Assembly: GCF_030397575.1 (NCBI RefSeq)
Contig: NZ_JAPNXS010000010.1
Span: 35,501 to 99,500, forward strand
DNA from: Psychromonas sp. 14N.309.X.WAT.B.A12
Lineage (GTDB): Bacteria > Pseudomonadota > Gammaproteobacteria > Enterobacterales > Psychromonadaceae
Direction: 5' to 3'
DNA length: 64,000 nt
The notes beneath the pieces were generated by a model. It ran no database searches and had not been told where the DNA came from. It worked only from the letters and a program-made list of their open reading frames with translations. Every line of letters begins with the position of its first letter. Position 1 is the stretch's first letter. Both the position numbers and the translations under genes were made by a program. Positions 29,756-39,022 of the stretch are shown one piece after another.

Positions 29756-30055
29756 ATAGAATGATTTATACTACCTGTATCAAAATAATATAGATCAAAT
29801 TACCCACTTTAAATCCCATTTATATAAGCTAATATAAATATTTACGACTAGCTTACTTTACATGACGAGGATCTTATGTCCCTTGGCCACATAAATGGGT
29901 TATTATTATTATTGCTTTCCGTTAAGGTCGAAATGGAAAGTACCTTTATTCCTAAGCTTAGAAAAATCTATGTTTAGAAAAACTGTTGCTGAGATAACGA
30001 ATCGATATGCACTAACGTCATAAATAGAATGCTCGCTATATCATTTATTTTAAGC

Positions 30056-30346
30056 TTACTGACGAGGTGGTTTAAAACTAGTAAACTCATTTTCACTCAC
30101 TACGCCGTTACCATCTGAATCCATGTCATCAAATACAGTTTGGTGATCACCATGGGGAATTTCTTGAGCAGAAAACTCTTCAAAAGTAAGCTCACCATCA
30201 CCATTAGTATCAACAGAAGAAAATTGTGGCGGACCACCTTGAGGACCGCCTTCAGGTCGACCTTGATCAGAATCGGCAGCGTAACTTTGACTCATAACAC
30301 CCACAGACATTACTAAAGCCAGTAATATGTTTGAACTATTTTTCAT
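30056..30346 (-). CDS. Secreted EF-hand calcium-binding protein
   Basis: 96 residues. A signal peptide (LLALVMSVGVMSQSYAA, cleavage near 24) leads into a short Gly/Pro-rich stretch (PEGGPQGGPPQ). Two EF-hand loops follow, DTNGDGELTFEEF near 46 and DSDGNGVVSENEF near 75, each with the D-x-D/N-x-D/N-G pattern and terminal glutamate. It should be periplasmic and bind calcium. It is on the same strand as and upstream of BaeSR, but 475 bp away, so a functional link is only a possibility. Calcium sensing or buffering is inferred. Confidence 0.85.
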   Translation of the reverse strand: MKNSSNILLALVMSVGVMSQSYAADSDQGRPEGGPQGGPPQFSSVDTNGDGELTFEEFSAQEIPHGDHQTVFDDMDSDGNGVVSENEFTSFKPPRQ

Positions 30347-30522
30347 TTCAAAAAATCCTATAAGGTTTAAATTTCGTCAGAACAATAACAACAGAATGTG
30401 CAAATACTGTGCAAAAAATAAAATAATTTAAAAAAACAGTAAATTCTCTTAACTATCTATTTTATTTAAGAGAATAAAGCCTGATACTGAGTAAATAATC
30501 TCAACCGATATAGCAGGTATAA

Positions 30523-30984
30523 ATGAAAACATTAGCTGATTACCATTCATTAACAAAACAAGCCGTTGCGCTAATTGAAGATGAAAAAGATCTGATCGCC
30601 AATCTATCTAATTTAAGTGCGCTACTGAACAGCAGCTTAGACAATATTAACTGGGTAGGGTTTTACCTCTACAAAGAGCAACAACTCGTACTAGGCCCTT
30701 TTCAGGGGAATGTAGCTTGTGTACGTATTGAATTAGATAAAGGAGTTTGTGGTAAAGCATTCAGCACTAATACCACACAGCGCATAGCAGATGTGCATGA
30801 ATTTCCAGGGCATATTGCCTGTGACGCAGCAAGCCAATCTGAAATTGTAGTGCCGATTAACAACCAAGGTAAAACAATCGCTGTATTAGACATTGATAGC
30901 CCTGTAACAGACCGTTTTAACGAAGTCGATGAAGCAGGGTTAATTCATTTTGTAGAGCAAATACAAGATAAACTTATATTTTAA
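30523..30984 (+). CDS. msrC: Free methionine-(R)-sulfoxide reductase (GAF domain)
   Basis: Reduces free methionine-R-sulfoxide, protecting against oxidation. The 153-residue protein is a single GAF domain like E. coli YebR/MsrC: INWVGFYLYKEQQLVLGPFQG near 45, then catalytic-region cysteines in NVACVRI, GVCGKAF and HIACDAAS, and the closing QSEIVVPI and VLDIDSP motifs. All three expected cysteines are present. It is monocistronic with a terminator directly after. Confidence 0.93.
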   Translation: MKTLADYHSLTKQAVALIEDEKDLIANLSNLSALLNSSLDNINWVGFYLYKEQQLVLGPFQGNVACVRIELDKGVCGKAFSTNTTQRIADVHEFPGHIACDAASQSEIVVPINNQGKTIAVLDIDSPVTDRFNEVDEAGLIHFVEQIQDKLIF

Positions 30985-31000
30985 GAAAATTAACAGACAC

Positions 31001-31031
31001 GAGCATGAAGGCATCACTTTATGCTCTTTTT
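31001..31031 (+). terminator. Terminator of msrC
   Basis: Stem GAGCATGAA / TTTATGCTC (with a one-base offset) is followed by TTTTTA on the plus strand only. Confidence 0.75.
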
Positions 31032-31043
31032 AATGGAAGGTAT

Positions 31044-31802
31044 TTATCCCTCTTTATACTCTAATAGCGTATTTAATTGTGCTACCCACTGCTCAACTGT
31101 AATAGTAAATGAACCTGTTACATCTAACTCACGGTCTTCCAATACATCAACATCAGGATTGTTTACTTGCCTTAATGCAATGACTTTATCTCTGTGTCTT
31201 AATAACGCCACAATATAAGGCCTGAATAATACAAACATAGCCGTTAACCATTGGTTCACCACCAAGTTAGGGTAAGCATGATCAATATAAAACCGATCTA
31301 ATAGCGCAATCGTATCTTCAGCTGAATACCATGTTTGTGCACAGACCCAACGGTTGATAGCAAATAAACCTATTGGTAAACCTTCATCATCCATTGAAAT
31401 ACAAACAAAATGAGCAAGCGCATTCTCACCCGATGGCCAAGGCTCAGATTGCATCAACCCACTCATTGGTTTTATCGACTCAGGAATACCAGGAGAGCGT
31501 ATAAAGGTATGAAAATGACCGTGTTCCCCTTCTACGCCTCTATGATTATGATAATAATACTGACAATGAGATTCATCATCATAAACATCTTGTTCAGGGT
31601 AGTGATTTAACTGATAAAAAGTGCCCTGCCCTTTAAGTAATTCACTTACTACATTAATGCCTGCTTTATCTAATAAACGCTGGCACTCTTTTATGGTTTG
31701 AGCAGCATTGAGCATCTCATCTACATTATCAATATGCTCAAGTAAAGGCATCTCAAGTGGGATATCTGCTTCACAGGTAAAACAACTTAGCGTATTTGAC
31801 AT
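31044..31802 (-). CDS. Conserved cytosolic protein of unknown function
   Basis: 252 residues, no signal peptide or membrane segment. It is rich in tryptophan, histidine and aromatic residues. The most distinctive stretch, near residues 70-105, is SHCQYYYHNHRGVEGEHGHF followed by HTFIR, with several histidines. LAHFVCISMDDEGLPIGLFA and RWVCAQTWY follow. I believe it belongs to a DUF family (possibly DUF6969) but cannot confirm it. The clustered His/Tyr/Glu could form a metal or catalytic site (inference). It lies downstream of the cysteine-repeat protein gene on the same strand but is separated from it by a terminator. Confidence 0.7.
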   Translation of the reverse strand: MSNTLSCFTCEADIPLEMPLLEHIDNVDEMLNAAQTIKECQRLLDKAGINVVSELLKGQGTFYQLNHYPEQDVYDDESHCQYYYHNHRGVEGEHGHFHTFIRSPGIPESIKPMSGLMQSEPWPSGENALAHFVCISMDDEGLPIGLFAINRWVCAQTWYSAEDTIALLDRFYIDHAYPNLVVNQWLTAMFVLFRPYIVALLRHRDKVIALRQVNNPDVDVLEDRELDVTGSFTITVEQWVAQLNTLLEYKEG

Positions 31803-31829
31803 ATAGGCCTCACCTTATAAATAAAAATA

Positions 31830-31856
31830 TAATGGTGTAAAAGTAATACACCATTA
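31830..31856 (-). terminator. Terminator of the cysteine-repeat gene
   Basis: Stem TAATGGTGTA / TACACCATTA with a 7-nt loop, followed on the minus strand by TATTTTTATTT. Confidence 0.8.
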
Positions 31857-31893
31857 TTTAATACCGCTTACCAATCGTTACAACGCATAACGC

Positions 31894-32169
31894 TTATTTT
31901 GCTGCACATGGATTTTTCGCTGCGCAAGGGTTAGTTGCGGCACACGGGTTTTTCGCTGTGCAAGGATTAGCTGCGGCACACGGGTTTTTCGCTGCGCAAG
32001 GATTAGCTGCGGCACATGGGTTAACGACTTTTGTGGATTTAGCTTTACATGGAGAGCAAAACACATCACAAGAAGCACCGCATGAAGCTACAGCAGGGTT
32101 AATAGATAAAACAGCGCCTACAATACCAGCAGCGATAACAGCAGGTTTATTTTTTAGTATCTTTTTCAT
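31894..32169 (-). CDS. Secreted cysteine-rich NPCAAx hexapeptide-repeat protein
   Basis: 91 residues. A basic N terminus and hydrophobic stretch (VIAAGIVGAVLSINPAVA) form a signal peptide with cleavage near 28. The mature part has a cysteine cluster C30, C34, C38, C41 (SCGASCDVFCSPCKAK). Seven perfect-period hexapeptides then run from residue 50 to the end, NPC(A/T)A(A/K/T), placing cysteines at 52, 58, 64, 70, 76, 82 and 88. The coding DNA is itself a tandem repeat of about 36 bp. Similar NPCAA-repeat proteins occur in other proteobacteria without a known role. Metal binding or a precursor-peptide role are possibilities, neither shown. Confidence 0.8.
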   Translation of the reverse strand: MKKILKNKPAVIAAGIVGAVLSINPAVASCGASCDVFCSPCKAKSTKVVNPCAAANPCAAKNPCAAANPCTAKNPCAATNPCAAKNPCAAK

Positions 32170-32777
32170 TTTTAATATCCTTAGAGTTAATTTAAAAATT
32201 ATTCACAATAACTGCCGCACCTTGCTGGTATGCGTTATTGTCCTCTAAAAGACCTATGGCTATATTTAAAAATTTCAGAAAAAGTCATCACAAATTCAAA
32301 CTTATCAAGTTGTTATCAAATACTTTAGATATCACATACAAAAAACAAATGTAGTTGATTTATAAACAATATTACTAATATTTTTCATTTGAGCTTTTCA
32401 ACTTCATTAAATCAATACAATAGCGCTAGACTAACTACATAAATATCAATAAATGATCATAGTAAAAAGTTAAAGTAATTGATGAGCCATAAATATAGTG
32501 ACTTAGGTCACAACTAATTTTCATTGCAAATAAATAGACATTATTTTTAACTTTATTGCGAATAATGGCCATCTGATATAAATCAGTTATGGTGGGGAGA
32601 AAACAGGGGAGCTTGTATTGATAAATAAGTATTAATAGATAGCCCAATCGCTAATAGCCAAAAGGAAACTCAGACAACGCTAAAATAATACCAACTCCGT
32701 GAATTAGATGAGTAGATAATTAACAGAACTGATATAACAATCGATACGTAACTAATACAATTATCATAGGCACAAAA
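32170..32777. other. Intergenic region upstream of the cysteine-repeat gene
   Basis: About 660 bp, AT-rich. A minus-strand frame at 32435-32647 lacks a ribosome site and recognisable features and is not called. No RNA or repeat recognised. Confidence 0.4.
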
Positions 32778-32799
32778 AAGCCCCGTATCAACGAGGCTT
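32778..32799 (-). terminator. Terminator of prfB-lysS
   Basis: Stem AAGCCCCGT / ACGAGGCTT (one G-U pair), ATCA loop and a run of T on the minus strand. Confidence 0.85.
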
Positions 32800-32830
32800 A
32801 AATACTCAATAAAAGCGATTAACGCTTATA

Positions 32831-34348
32831 TTATTTAGCTTGTGGACGCATATGTGGGAATAGCAATACATCACGGATGGTATGGCTATCTGTAAACAGC
32901 ATCACTAAACGGTCGATACCAATACCTTCACCCGCTGTTGGTGGTAAACCATGCTCTAGAGCAGTAATGTAATCAGCATCGTAGAACATCGCTTCATCAT
33001 CACCTGATTCTTTTTGTGCAACTTGATCCATGAAACGCTGTGCTTGATCTTGTGCATCATTTAGCTCAGAGAAACCATTTGCTAGTTCACGACCGCCGAC
33101 GAAAAATTCAAAGCGGTCTGTTACATCTGGGTTATCATCGTTACGACGTGCTAACGGTGAAACCTCTGCAGGGTAAGCAGTAATGAAAGTAGGCTGCATT
33201 AATTTGTGCTCAGCCGTCTCTTCAAAGATCTCTGTTAAGACTTTACCTTCGCCCCAGCTATCTTTGATATGAATATCTAAGCGTTTCGCTAATGCTTTTA
33301 AGCCTTCCATGCTATCTAACTCAGCAGCTTCAATCCCTTCGTTATATTCTAAGATTGACTCTTTCATGGTTAAACGTACAAATGGCTTGCCAAAATCAAA
33401 CTCTTCTTCACCGTATTTAACGATACTTGAACCTAATACGTTTTCAGTAATAGTACGTAACATATCTTCAGTTAAGTTCATTAGGTCAATGTAATCAGCG
33501 TATGCTTGGTAGAACTCGATCATTGTGAATTCTGGATTATGACGTGTTGAAACACCTTCATTACGGAAGCTACGATTAATTTCAAATACACGCTCAAAAC
33601 CACCAACCACTAAACGCTTAAGATTTAATTCTGGTGCAATACGTAAGTACATAGGTAAGTCTAACGCATTGTGGAATGTTTCAAATGGACGTGCCGTTGC
33701 TCCACCAGGAATCGCTTGTAGCATAGGTGTTTCTACTTCCATAAACTGACGGTCGTTTAGGTAAGTACGAATCGCATTAACTATCTTATTACGTAAAATA
33801 AATGTTTTACGAGATTCTTCATTAGCAATTAAGTCAAGGTAACGCTGACGGTAACACGCTTCAGTATCTGACAAACCGTGGAACTTGTCTGGTAGTGGAC
33901 GTAACGCTTTAGTTAGGATACGAATTTCAGACACTTTAATACTTAATTCATCTGTTTGTGTTTTAAATAAAACACCTTTCGCACCCACGATATCGCCTAA
34001 ATCCCATTTTTTGAATTCAGTATTGTAAAAACCTTCTGCCAAGTTATCACGTGCAACATAAACTTGTACTTGACCGCCCATATCTTGGATAGTCGCAAAA
34101 CTTGCTTTACCCATAATACGACGTGTCATCATACGTCCAGCAACACTTACTTCAACTGCTAGCTCTTCTAACTCTTCTTTACTTTTTGCATCATATAGCT
34201 TATGTAGATCGTCAGAGATATTTTCACGACGGAAATCATTTGGGAAAGCTTGTCCCTTTTCACGCATTGCATCTAATTTAGTTAGACGTTGCGCAAGAAT
34301 TTCGCTTAACTCGACCTGTGGTGCTTCTGCTTTGTTTTGCTCTGACAT
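32831..34348 (-). CDS. lysS: Lysyl-tRNA synthetase (class II)
   Basis: Charges tRNA-Lys. The 505-residue length equals that of E. coli LysS. The N-terminal OB-fold anticodon-binding domain (about 65-150) contains [21 protein letters not shown]. Class II motif 2 is [23 protein letters not shown] near 268, read in two parts here. Motif 3 is [13 protein letters not shown] near the C terminus. It follows prfB by 61 bp, the conserved prfB-lysS arrangement of enterics and relatives. Confidence 0.98.
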   Translation of the reverse strand: MSEQNKAEAPQVELSEILAQRLTKLDAMREKGQAFPNDFRRENISDDLHKLYDAKSKEELEELAVEVSVAGRMMTRRIMGKASFATIQDMGGQVQVYVARDNLAEGFYNTEFKKWDLGDIVGAKGVLFKTQTDELSIKVSEIRILTKALRPLPDKFHGLSDTEACYRQRYLDLIANEESRKTFILRNKIVNAIRTYLNDRQFMEVETPMLQAIPGGATARPFETFHNALDLPMYLRIAPELNLKRLVVGGFERVFEINRSFRNEGVSTRHNPEFTMIEFYQAYADYIDLMNLTEDMLRTITENVLGSSIVKYGEEEFDFGKPFVRLTMKESILEYNEGIEAAELDSMEGLKALAKRLDIHIKDSWGEGKVLTEIFEETAEHKLMQPTFITAYPAEVSPLARRNDDNPDVTDRFEFFVGGRELANGFSELNDAQDQAQRFMDQVAQKESGDDEAMFYDADYITALEHGLPPTAGEGIGIDRLVMLFTDSHTIRDVLLFPHMRPQAK

Positions 34349-34409
34349 GATAGTTCCTATCTTTTACTTCAATTTTTAAAATGATTGTTATTGCAAACCT
34401 GACTTAAAA

Positions 34410-35508
34410 TCACAAACCTGATTTTAAGCTGGCTTCAATAAATTTATTTAAATCACCGTCTAACACCACTTGCGTATTACGGTTTTCAACACCAGTACGT
34501 AAATCTTTGATACGAGAATCATCTAATACGTAAGAACGAATTTGACTTCCCCATCCGATATCTGACTTACCATCTTCGTTAATCTGTTTTTCTGCGTTCT
34601 GCAACTGCAACTCATGCTCATAGAGTTTAGCGCGAAGCTGCTTCATCGCTTGATCTTTATTTTTATGTTGTGAGCGGTCATTTTGACATTGTACAACAAT
34701 ATTCGTTGGCGTATGGGTAATACGCACCGCTGATTCTGTTGTATTAACGTGCTGACCACCCGCTCCCGACGCTCGATATACATCAATACGTAGATCTGCT
34801 GGGTTAATCTGAATATCAATATTATCGTCAATTTCAGGGTAGATAAAAGCAGAAGCAAATGAAGTATGACGTTTGCCAGATGAATCAAAAGGTGATTTTC
34901 GTACTAAACGATGAACGCCGGTTTCAGTACGTAACCAACCATATGCATATTCACCGCTAAAACGGATCGTCGCACCTTTAATACCAGCAACATCACCAGG
35001 CGTAGCTTCCATTAACTCAGTTTTATACCCGTTAGCTTCGCCCCAACGTAAATACATACGCAGTAACATGTTTGCCCAATCCTGTGCTTCTGTACCGCCA
35101 GAGCCTGATTGAATATCAAGGTAACAAGAGCACGCATCCTGCTTGCCAGAGAACATACGACGAAACTCAAGTACTTCTAATTGCTTTTCTAGGTCGTTTG
35201 CTTCTTTAATTGCTTCATCAAAAGTATCTTGATCATTTTCCTCAACAGCCATCTCAACTAACATTTCAATGTCGTCAGTGCCGGCAGTTAAGGCATCAAT
35301 GGTTTTAACCACTAACTCAAGACTACTACGCTCTTTACCTAAAGCTTGAGCATAATCTGGATCATTCCATACTTCAGATGATTCTAACTCGCGACTTACT
35401 TCTTCTAAACGCTCTAGTTTAGCGTCGTAGTCAAAGGTACCCCCTAAGCATTTCAGCACGCTCAGTTAGGTCTTTAAGTTGATTAAGAATTGGGTTTACT
35501 TCAAACAT
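34410..35508 (-). CDS. prfB: Peptide chain release factor 2 with programmed +1 frameshift
   Basis: Terminates translation at UGA and UAA. Synthesis starts at the ATG at 35506-35508 and reads 25 codons to an in-frame TGA at 35431-35433. The slippery CTT-TGA with the SD-like AGGGGG (35440-35445) is the classic +1 site, and decoding continues as DYDAKLERL. The joined product is 365 residues, identical in length to E. coli RF2. It has the UGA-recognition SPF ([13 protein letters not shown]) and the hydrolysis motif GAGGQHVN. The frame gives autoregulation by RF2 level. Treating the TGA as a mutation would be wrong. lysS follows in the same operon. Confidence 0.97.
35434..35445 (-). promoter_or_regulatory. 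RF2 frameshift stimulator
   Basis: The internal Shine-Dalgarno-like AGGGGG lies three bases before CTT-TGA on the minus strand, the spacing that drives +1 slippage in prfB. Confidence 0.95.
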
Positions 35509-35951
35509 CAATACTCGCTATTTGTTTTATTAATAAAAAGAGCCGAATTTTAACCAATTATTACGTAAATAAATAGAGAACAATGAGAATTTGTAAGGAG
35601 TTCACGACAACAATTTTTATTAACAACCAATAAAGCCAATATAAAGCCTTAGTCTGTTGCAGTAATACGCTTAAAACAGTGAATTAGATTACAAAAAAAC
35701 ATCAACCTAGCAAAACAATCAGTAAGCGAAAAATATATCAATCCTAAAATTTATTAATAAAAACTGGATAGACCACAAATAAGTCAATAAAAAAGGCTAA
35801 TAAATAGCAATTATAGGATGCATTTTAATTTGATTAACGTAAAGTTAGAGCTTCATTAACGTCACGTTAGTGATTCATTTACACAAGGTTCGCTTCTACC
35901 CGATACAGGTAGAAAACGACGCAATTAACCGATTGTATAAGGATACAACTC
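35509..35951. other. ilvI upstream region
   Basis: 443 bp between prfB and ilvI. Two near-direct copies of TTAACGT-N3-GTTAG, 22 bp apart (35834 and 35856), lie about 100 bp before ilvI. A hairpin TTCTACC / GGTAGAA (35894-35914) lies nearer the start. Both may be regulatory. No leader peptide was recognised. Confidence 0.5.
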
Positions 35952-37676
35952 ATGGAAATGCTCTCAGGCGCAGAAATGGTAGTGCGCTCTTTACAGGATG
36001 AAGGTATAGAACATATCTTTGGCTACCCTGGCGGTTCAGTATTAGATATATACGACGCAATCTTTCAATCTGATGAAATCGAACACTTTTTAGTACGTCA
36101 TGAACAAGCTGCTGTACACATGGCAGATGCTTATTCACGCTCAACTGGTAAAGTTGGCTGTGTATTAGTAACAGCAGGACCAGGCGCTACAAACTGTATT
36201 ACCGGTATTGCAACCGCTTATATGGACTCTATTCCATTAGTTGTTTTATCAGGTCAAGTACCGACTTTTTGGATTGGTGATGATGCCTTCCAAGAAACAG
36301 ATATGATTGGTGTTTCTCGCCCAGTTGTAAAACACAGTTTCTCTTGTCGTACTGCGGAAGATATTCCAAAGGCGATCAAAAAAGCGTTTTATATTGCATC
36401 GACAGGCCGACCTGGCCCGGTAGTTATTGACCTACCAAAAGATGTACAAAACCCACTTAACAAATTCCCTTATGAATATCCTGAAAGTGTTAGCTTACGC
36501 TCATACAACCCAACACTAAGCGGCCATAAAGGACAAATCAAACGTGCTGTTGCAGCATTAGTAAGTGCTAAAAAACCTGTTTTATACGTAGGTGGTGGTG
36601 CAATCATTGCCAATGCCTCAAAACAAGTATTACAACTTGCTGAAAAACTAAACTTACCAGTTACCAATACCCTAATGGGCCTTGGCGCATTCCCTGGTGA
36701 GCACGAGCAATTTATCGGTATGTTAGGTATGCACGGTACTTATGAAGCGAACCGTTCAATGCATAATGCAGATTTAATCTTTGCATGTGGTGCACGCTTT
36801 GATGACCGAGTAACTAATAACGTAGATAAATTCTGTCCAAACGCAAAGATCATGCACATTGATATCGACCCAACATCTATTTCAAAAAATATCCATGCTG
36901 ACTTACCGATTGTAGGTAGTGTTGAAGTGGTATTACAACAGATGTTAGATCTGATTGATGAAACTAAAGCATCTAATGACAGCAAAGACATTGCAGCTTG
37001 GTGGGATCAAATCAATGAATGGCGCGCTAAAGACTGCCTTGCTTACCAAACGTCAGATACACATATCAAACCACAACAAGTGATTGAATGTTTATACAAG
37101 GTAACAAAAGGTGATGCCATTGTGACATCGGATGTTGGTCAACATCAAATGGTTGCAGCACAATATTACCCATTCAAAGAACCTCGCCAATGGATCAACT
37201 CTGGTGGTGCAGGCACAATGGGTTTCGGTTTACCAGCAGCAATGGGTTGTAAAATTGCATTCCCAGATCGTCCGGTAGTTTGTGTTACAGGCGATGGCTC
37301 TATTCAAATGAATATTCAAGAGTTATCTACTTGTATGCAATACAATATTCCAGTTGTTATCTTATTATTAAATAACCGTTCATTAGGTATGGTAAAACAG
37401 TGGCAAAAAATGTTTTACGGTGGCCGTCAATCTCACTCTTACATGGATAGTGTGCCTGATTTCGTTAAATTATCAGAAGCTTATAACCATATTGGTATTA
37501 AAGTAGATACCATTGATGAGCTTGAGCCTGCACTCACACGTGCATTTGAATTGAAAGATCGTGTGGTGTTTGTCGATGTTGCAATTGACCCTGAAGAGCA
37601 CGTTTATCCAATGCAAGTTAAATTCGGCAGCATGGAAGACATGTACCTAAGCAAAACGGAGCAAACTGATGCGTAG
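35952..37676 (+). CDS. ilvI: Acetolactate synthase III, large subunit
   Basis: Thiamine-diphosphate enzyme for the first common step of valine/leucine (and isoleucine) synthesis. It has 574 residues, as in E. coli IlvI. It begins [35 protein letters not shown] and the catalytic glutamate region [14 protein letters not shown] lie near 50. The ThDP motif [15 protein letters not shown] near 450 ends in LLLNN. AAGGATACAACTC precedes the ATG. The regulatory-subunit gene overlaps its 3' end by eight bases. Confidence 0.97.
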   Translation: MEMLSGAEMVVRSLQDEGIEHIFGYPGGSVLDIYDAIFQSDEIEHFLVRHEQAAVHMADAYSRSTGKVGCVLVTAGPGATNCITGIATAYMDSIPLVVLSGQVPTFWIGDDAFQETDMIGVSRPVVKHSFSCRTAEDIPKAIKKAFYIASTGRPGPVVIDLPKDVQNPLNKFPYEYPESVSLRSYNPTLSGHKGQIKRAVAALVSAKKPVLYVGGGAIIANASKQVLQLAEKLNLPVTNTLMGLGAFPGEHEQFIGMLGMHGTYEANRSMHNADLIFACGARFDDRVTNNVDKFCPNAKIMHIDIDPTSISKNIHADLPIVGSVEVVLQQMLDLIDETKASNDSKDIAAWWDQINEWRAKDCLAYQTSDTHIKPQQVIECLYKVTKGDAIVTSDVGQHQMVAAQYYPFKEPRQWINSGGAGTMGFGLPAAMGCKIAFPDRPVVCVTGDGSIQMNIQELSTCMQYNIPVVILLLNNRSLGMVKQWQKMFYGGRQSHSYMDSVPDFVKLSEAYNHIGIKVDTIDELEPALTRAFELKDRVVFVDVAIDPEEHVYPMQVKFGSMEDMYLSKTEQTDA

Positions 37677-38169
37677 AATTATTTCTGTATTAATTGAGAA
37701 TGAATCAGGCTCACTTGCACGTGTTGTAGGTTTATTCGCACAACGTGGTTATAACATTGAGTCATTAACCGTATCCCCAACCAACGATAATACTTTGTCA
37801 CGTATGACTATCACCACTGATGTGGTTGATAACGCAACGCTTGAGCAAATGATGAAACAATTACACAAATTAGTTGATGTATTACGCGTTTCAGAGTTGA
37901 CACAAACACCGCATGTTGAACGTGAATTGTTACTACTTAAAGTACGTACCCTTGGTAGTGAAGCGCGTGAAGAAGTGAAACGCACAAGTGATATTTATCG
38001 TGGTCAAATAGTTGATATTACACAAAACTTATACACGATTCAGTTAACTGGTGCAGGTGCAAAACTAGATGCATTTGTAGCAACAATGGATGAATCAAGC
38101 GAAATAGTTGAAATGGTTCGTTCAGGTGTGTGTGGTATTGCTCGTGGCGATAAGTCTTTACGAGCTTAA
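37669..38169 (+). CDS. ilvH: Acetolactate synthase III, regulatory subunit
   Basis: Valine-sensing partner of IlvI. It has 166 residues: N-terminal ACT domain [20 protein letters not shown] and [18 protein letters not shown], then a C-terminal domain beginning near 80 ([14 protein letters not shown]) and ending [15 protein letters not shown]. The start lies inside the last codons of ilvI, indicating translational coupling. A strong terminator follows. Confidence 0.97.
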   Translation: MRRIISVLIENESGSLARVVGLFAQRGYNIESLTVSPTNDNTLSRMTITTDVVDNATLEQMMKQLHKLVDVLRVSELTQTPHVERELLLLKVRTLGSEAREEVKRTSDIYRGQIVDITQNLYTIQLTGAGAKLDAFVATMDESSEIVEMVRSGVCGIARGDKSLRA

Positions 38170-38228
38170 TACAACAGATTAGCTTAGATAAACTCGCTAA
38201 GTAATTTAAGTTAATATCAGTATAATTA

Positions 38229-38261
38229 ATGCAAAGTACAGTCACTGTACTTTGCATTTTT
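38229..38261 (+). terminator. Terminator of ilvIH
   Basis: Perfect 13-bp stem ATGCAAAGTACAG / CTGTACTTTGCAT with a TCA loop, then TTTTT. Confidence 0.95.
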
Positions 38262-38331
38262 TGTATATGCCGAGCTAAATCAATCAACAGCAATATATGA
38301 AATGGTCTATTCACTATTATAGGAGATTCAA

Positions 38332-38541
38332 ATGTTTGAGCTTTTTGCACTACTCATGTCCGCATTTGTACTTTTTATGTTTGGCATATCTGTACTAAGC
38401 TTAGCCGTCATTGCGGTTATTATGATTGCCTGCTTTATATTAGTTGGCGCACTTTCTTTCTTATTTAAATTTGGTATTTGGATACTACTCGGCTATCTTA
38501 TTTATTATTACTTCTTTAAACATGACAAGGAAAAACCATGA
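38332..38541 (+). CDS. pspG: Small inner-membrane protein resembling PspG
   Basis: 69 residues, nearly all hydrophobic, in two long membrane segments (about 4-28 and 31-63) with a short charged tail HDKEKP. The N-terminal half is similar in pattern to E. coli PspG (MLELLFVIGFF..GVSLLGIIAALVV), a phage-shock effector that counters inner-membrane damage. AGGAGA precedes the ATG. No sigma-54 promoter of the psp type was found, and no other psp gene is near. It overlaps the next start codon (ATGA), so the two are translated together. The PspG call rests on pattern similarity. Confidence 0.65.
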   Translation: MFELFALLMSAFVLFMFGISVLSLAVIAVIMIACFILVGALSFLFKFGIWILLGYLIYYYFFKHDKEKP

Positions 38542-38993
38542 GTCGTTTCGTTTTAGTTGCTTGCTCACTCTTGTTTTCACTAAATAGCTTTGCAGCAGCG
38601 TTAATGGTAAGTGAGCAATATGTTAGAGCGACTCCACCACATGTTAAAAATAGCGCCGCTTTTCTTACAATAGAAAACCAAAGCGAAGAAACTGTTAAAT
38701 TAGTCTCTGTCAGTAGTGATATAGCAGATCGTGTTGAGCTACATACACACATTAGTGAAGATGGTTTGATGAAAATGCGCCAAGTTGAGTCTATACTCAT
38801 AAAGGGGCATAATAGCGTACAGTTACAACCTGGTGGTTACCATGTCATGTTTTTAGGTTTAAAGAATGATTTGGTTGCCGGTGACAGTGTTGATATTACA
38901 CTCTATTTTGATAATGGAGATGTAATCGAAACCACTTCACCAATACAAAAAATTACAATGTCTCACAAAAAATCAGATACTAAGCACCAATAA
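38538..38993 (+). CDS. Periplasmic copper chaperone PCu(A)C family
   Basis: Likely delivers copper(I) to cytochrome oxidase or other periplasmic acceptors. It has 151 residues with a signal peptide (LVACSLLFSLNSFAA). The copper-binding pattern H-M-x(n)-H-x-M is present: ELHTHISEDGLMKMRQVE near 70-88 and PGGYHVMFLGLK near 109-120. The start overlaps the stop of the PspG-like gene by four bases, and an outer-membrane protein follows after 30 bp. No SCO or cox genes are near. Confidence 0.88.
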   Translation: MSRFVLVACSLLFSLNSFAAALMVSEQYVRATPPHVKNSAAFLTIENQSEETVKLVSVSSDIADRVELHTHISEDGLMKMRQVESILIKGHNSVQLQPGGYHVMFLGLKNDLVAGDSVDITLYFDNGDVIETTSPIQKITMSHKKSDTKHQ

Positions 38994-39022
38994 TAATTGA
39001 GATCACAAAGGAATTTCCTATT

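Noticed and set aside
32435-32647. Minus-strand 70-codon frame
   Set aside because: No ribosome site, no recognisable motif, and AT-rich chance composition.
38262-38331. Sigma-54 promoter before the PspG-like gene
   Set aside because: No GG-N10-GC pattern at suitable distance was found.
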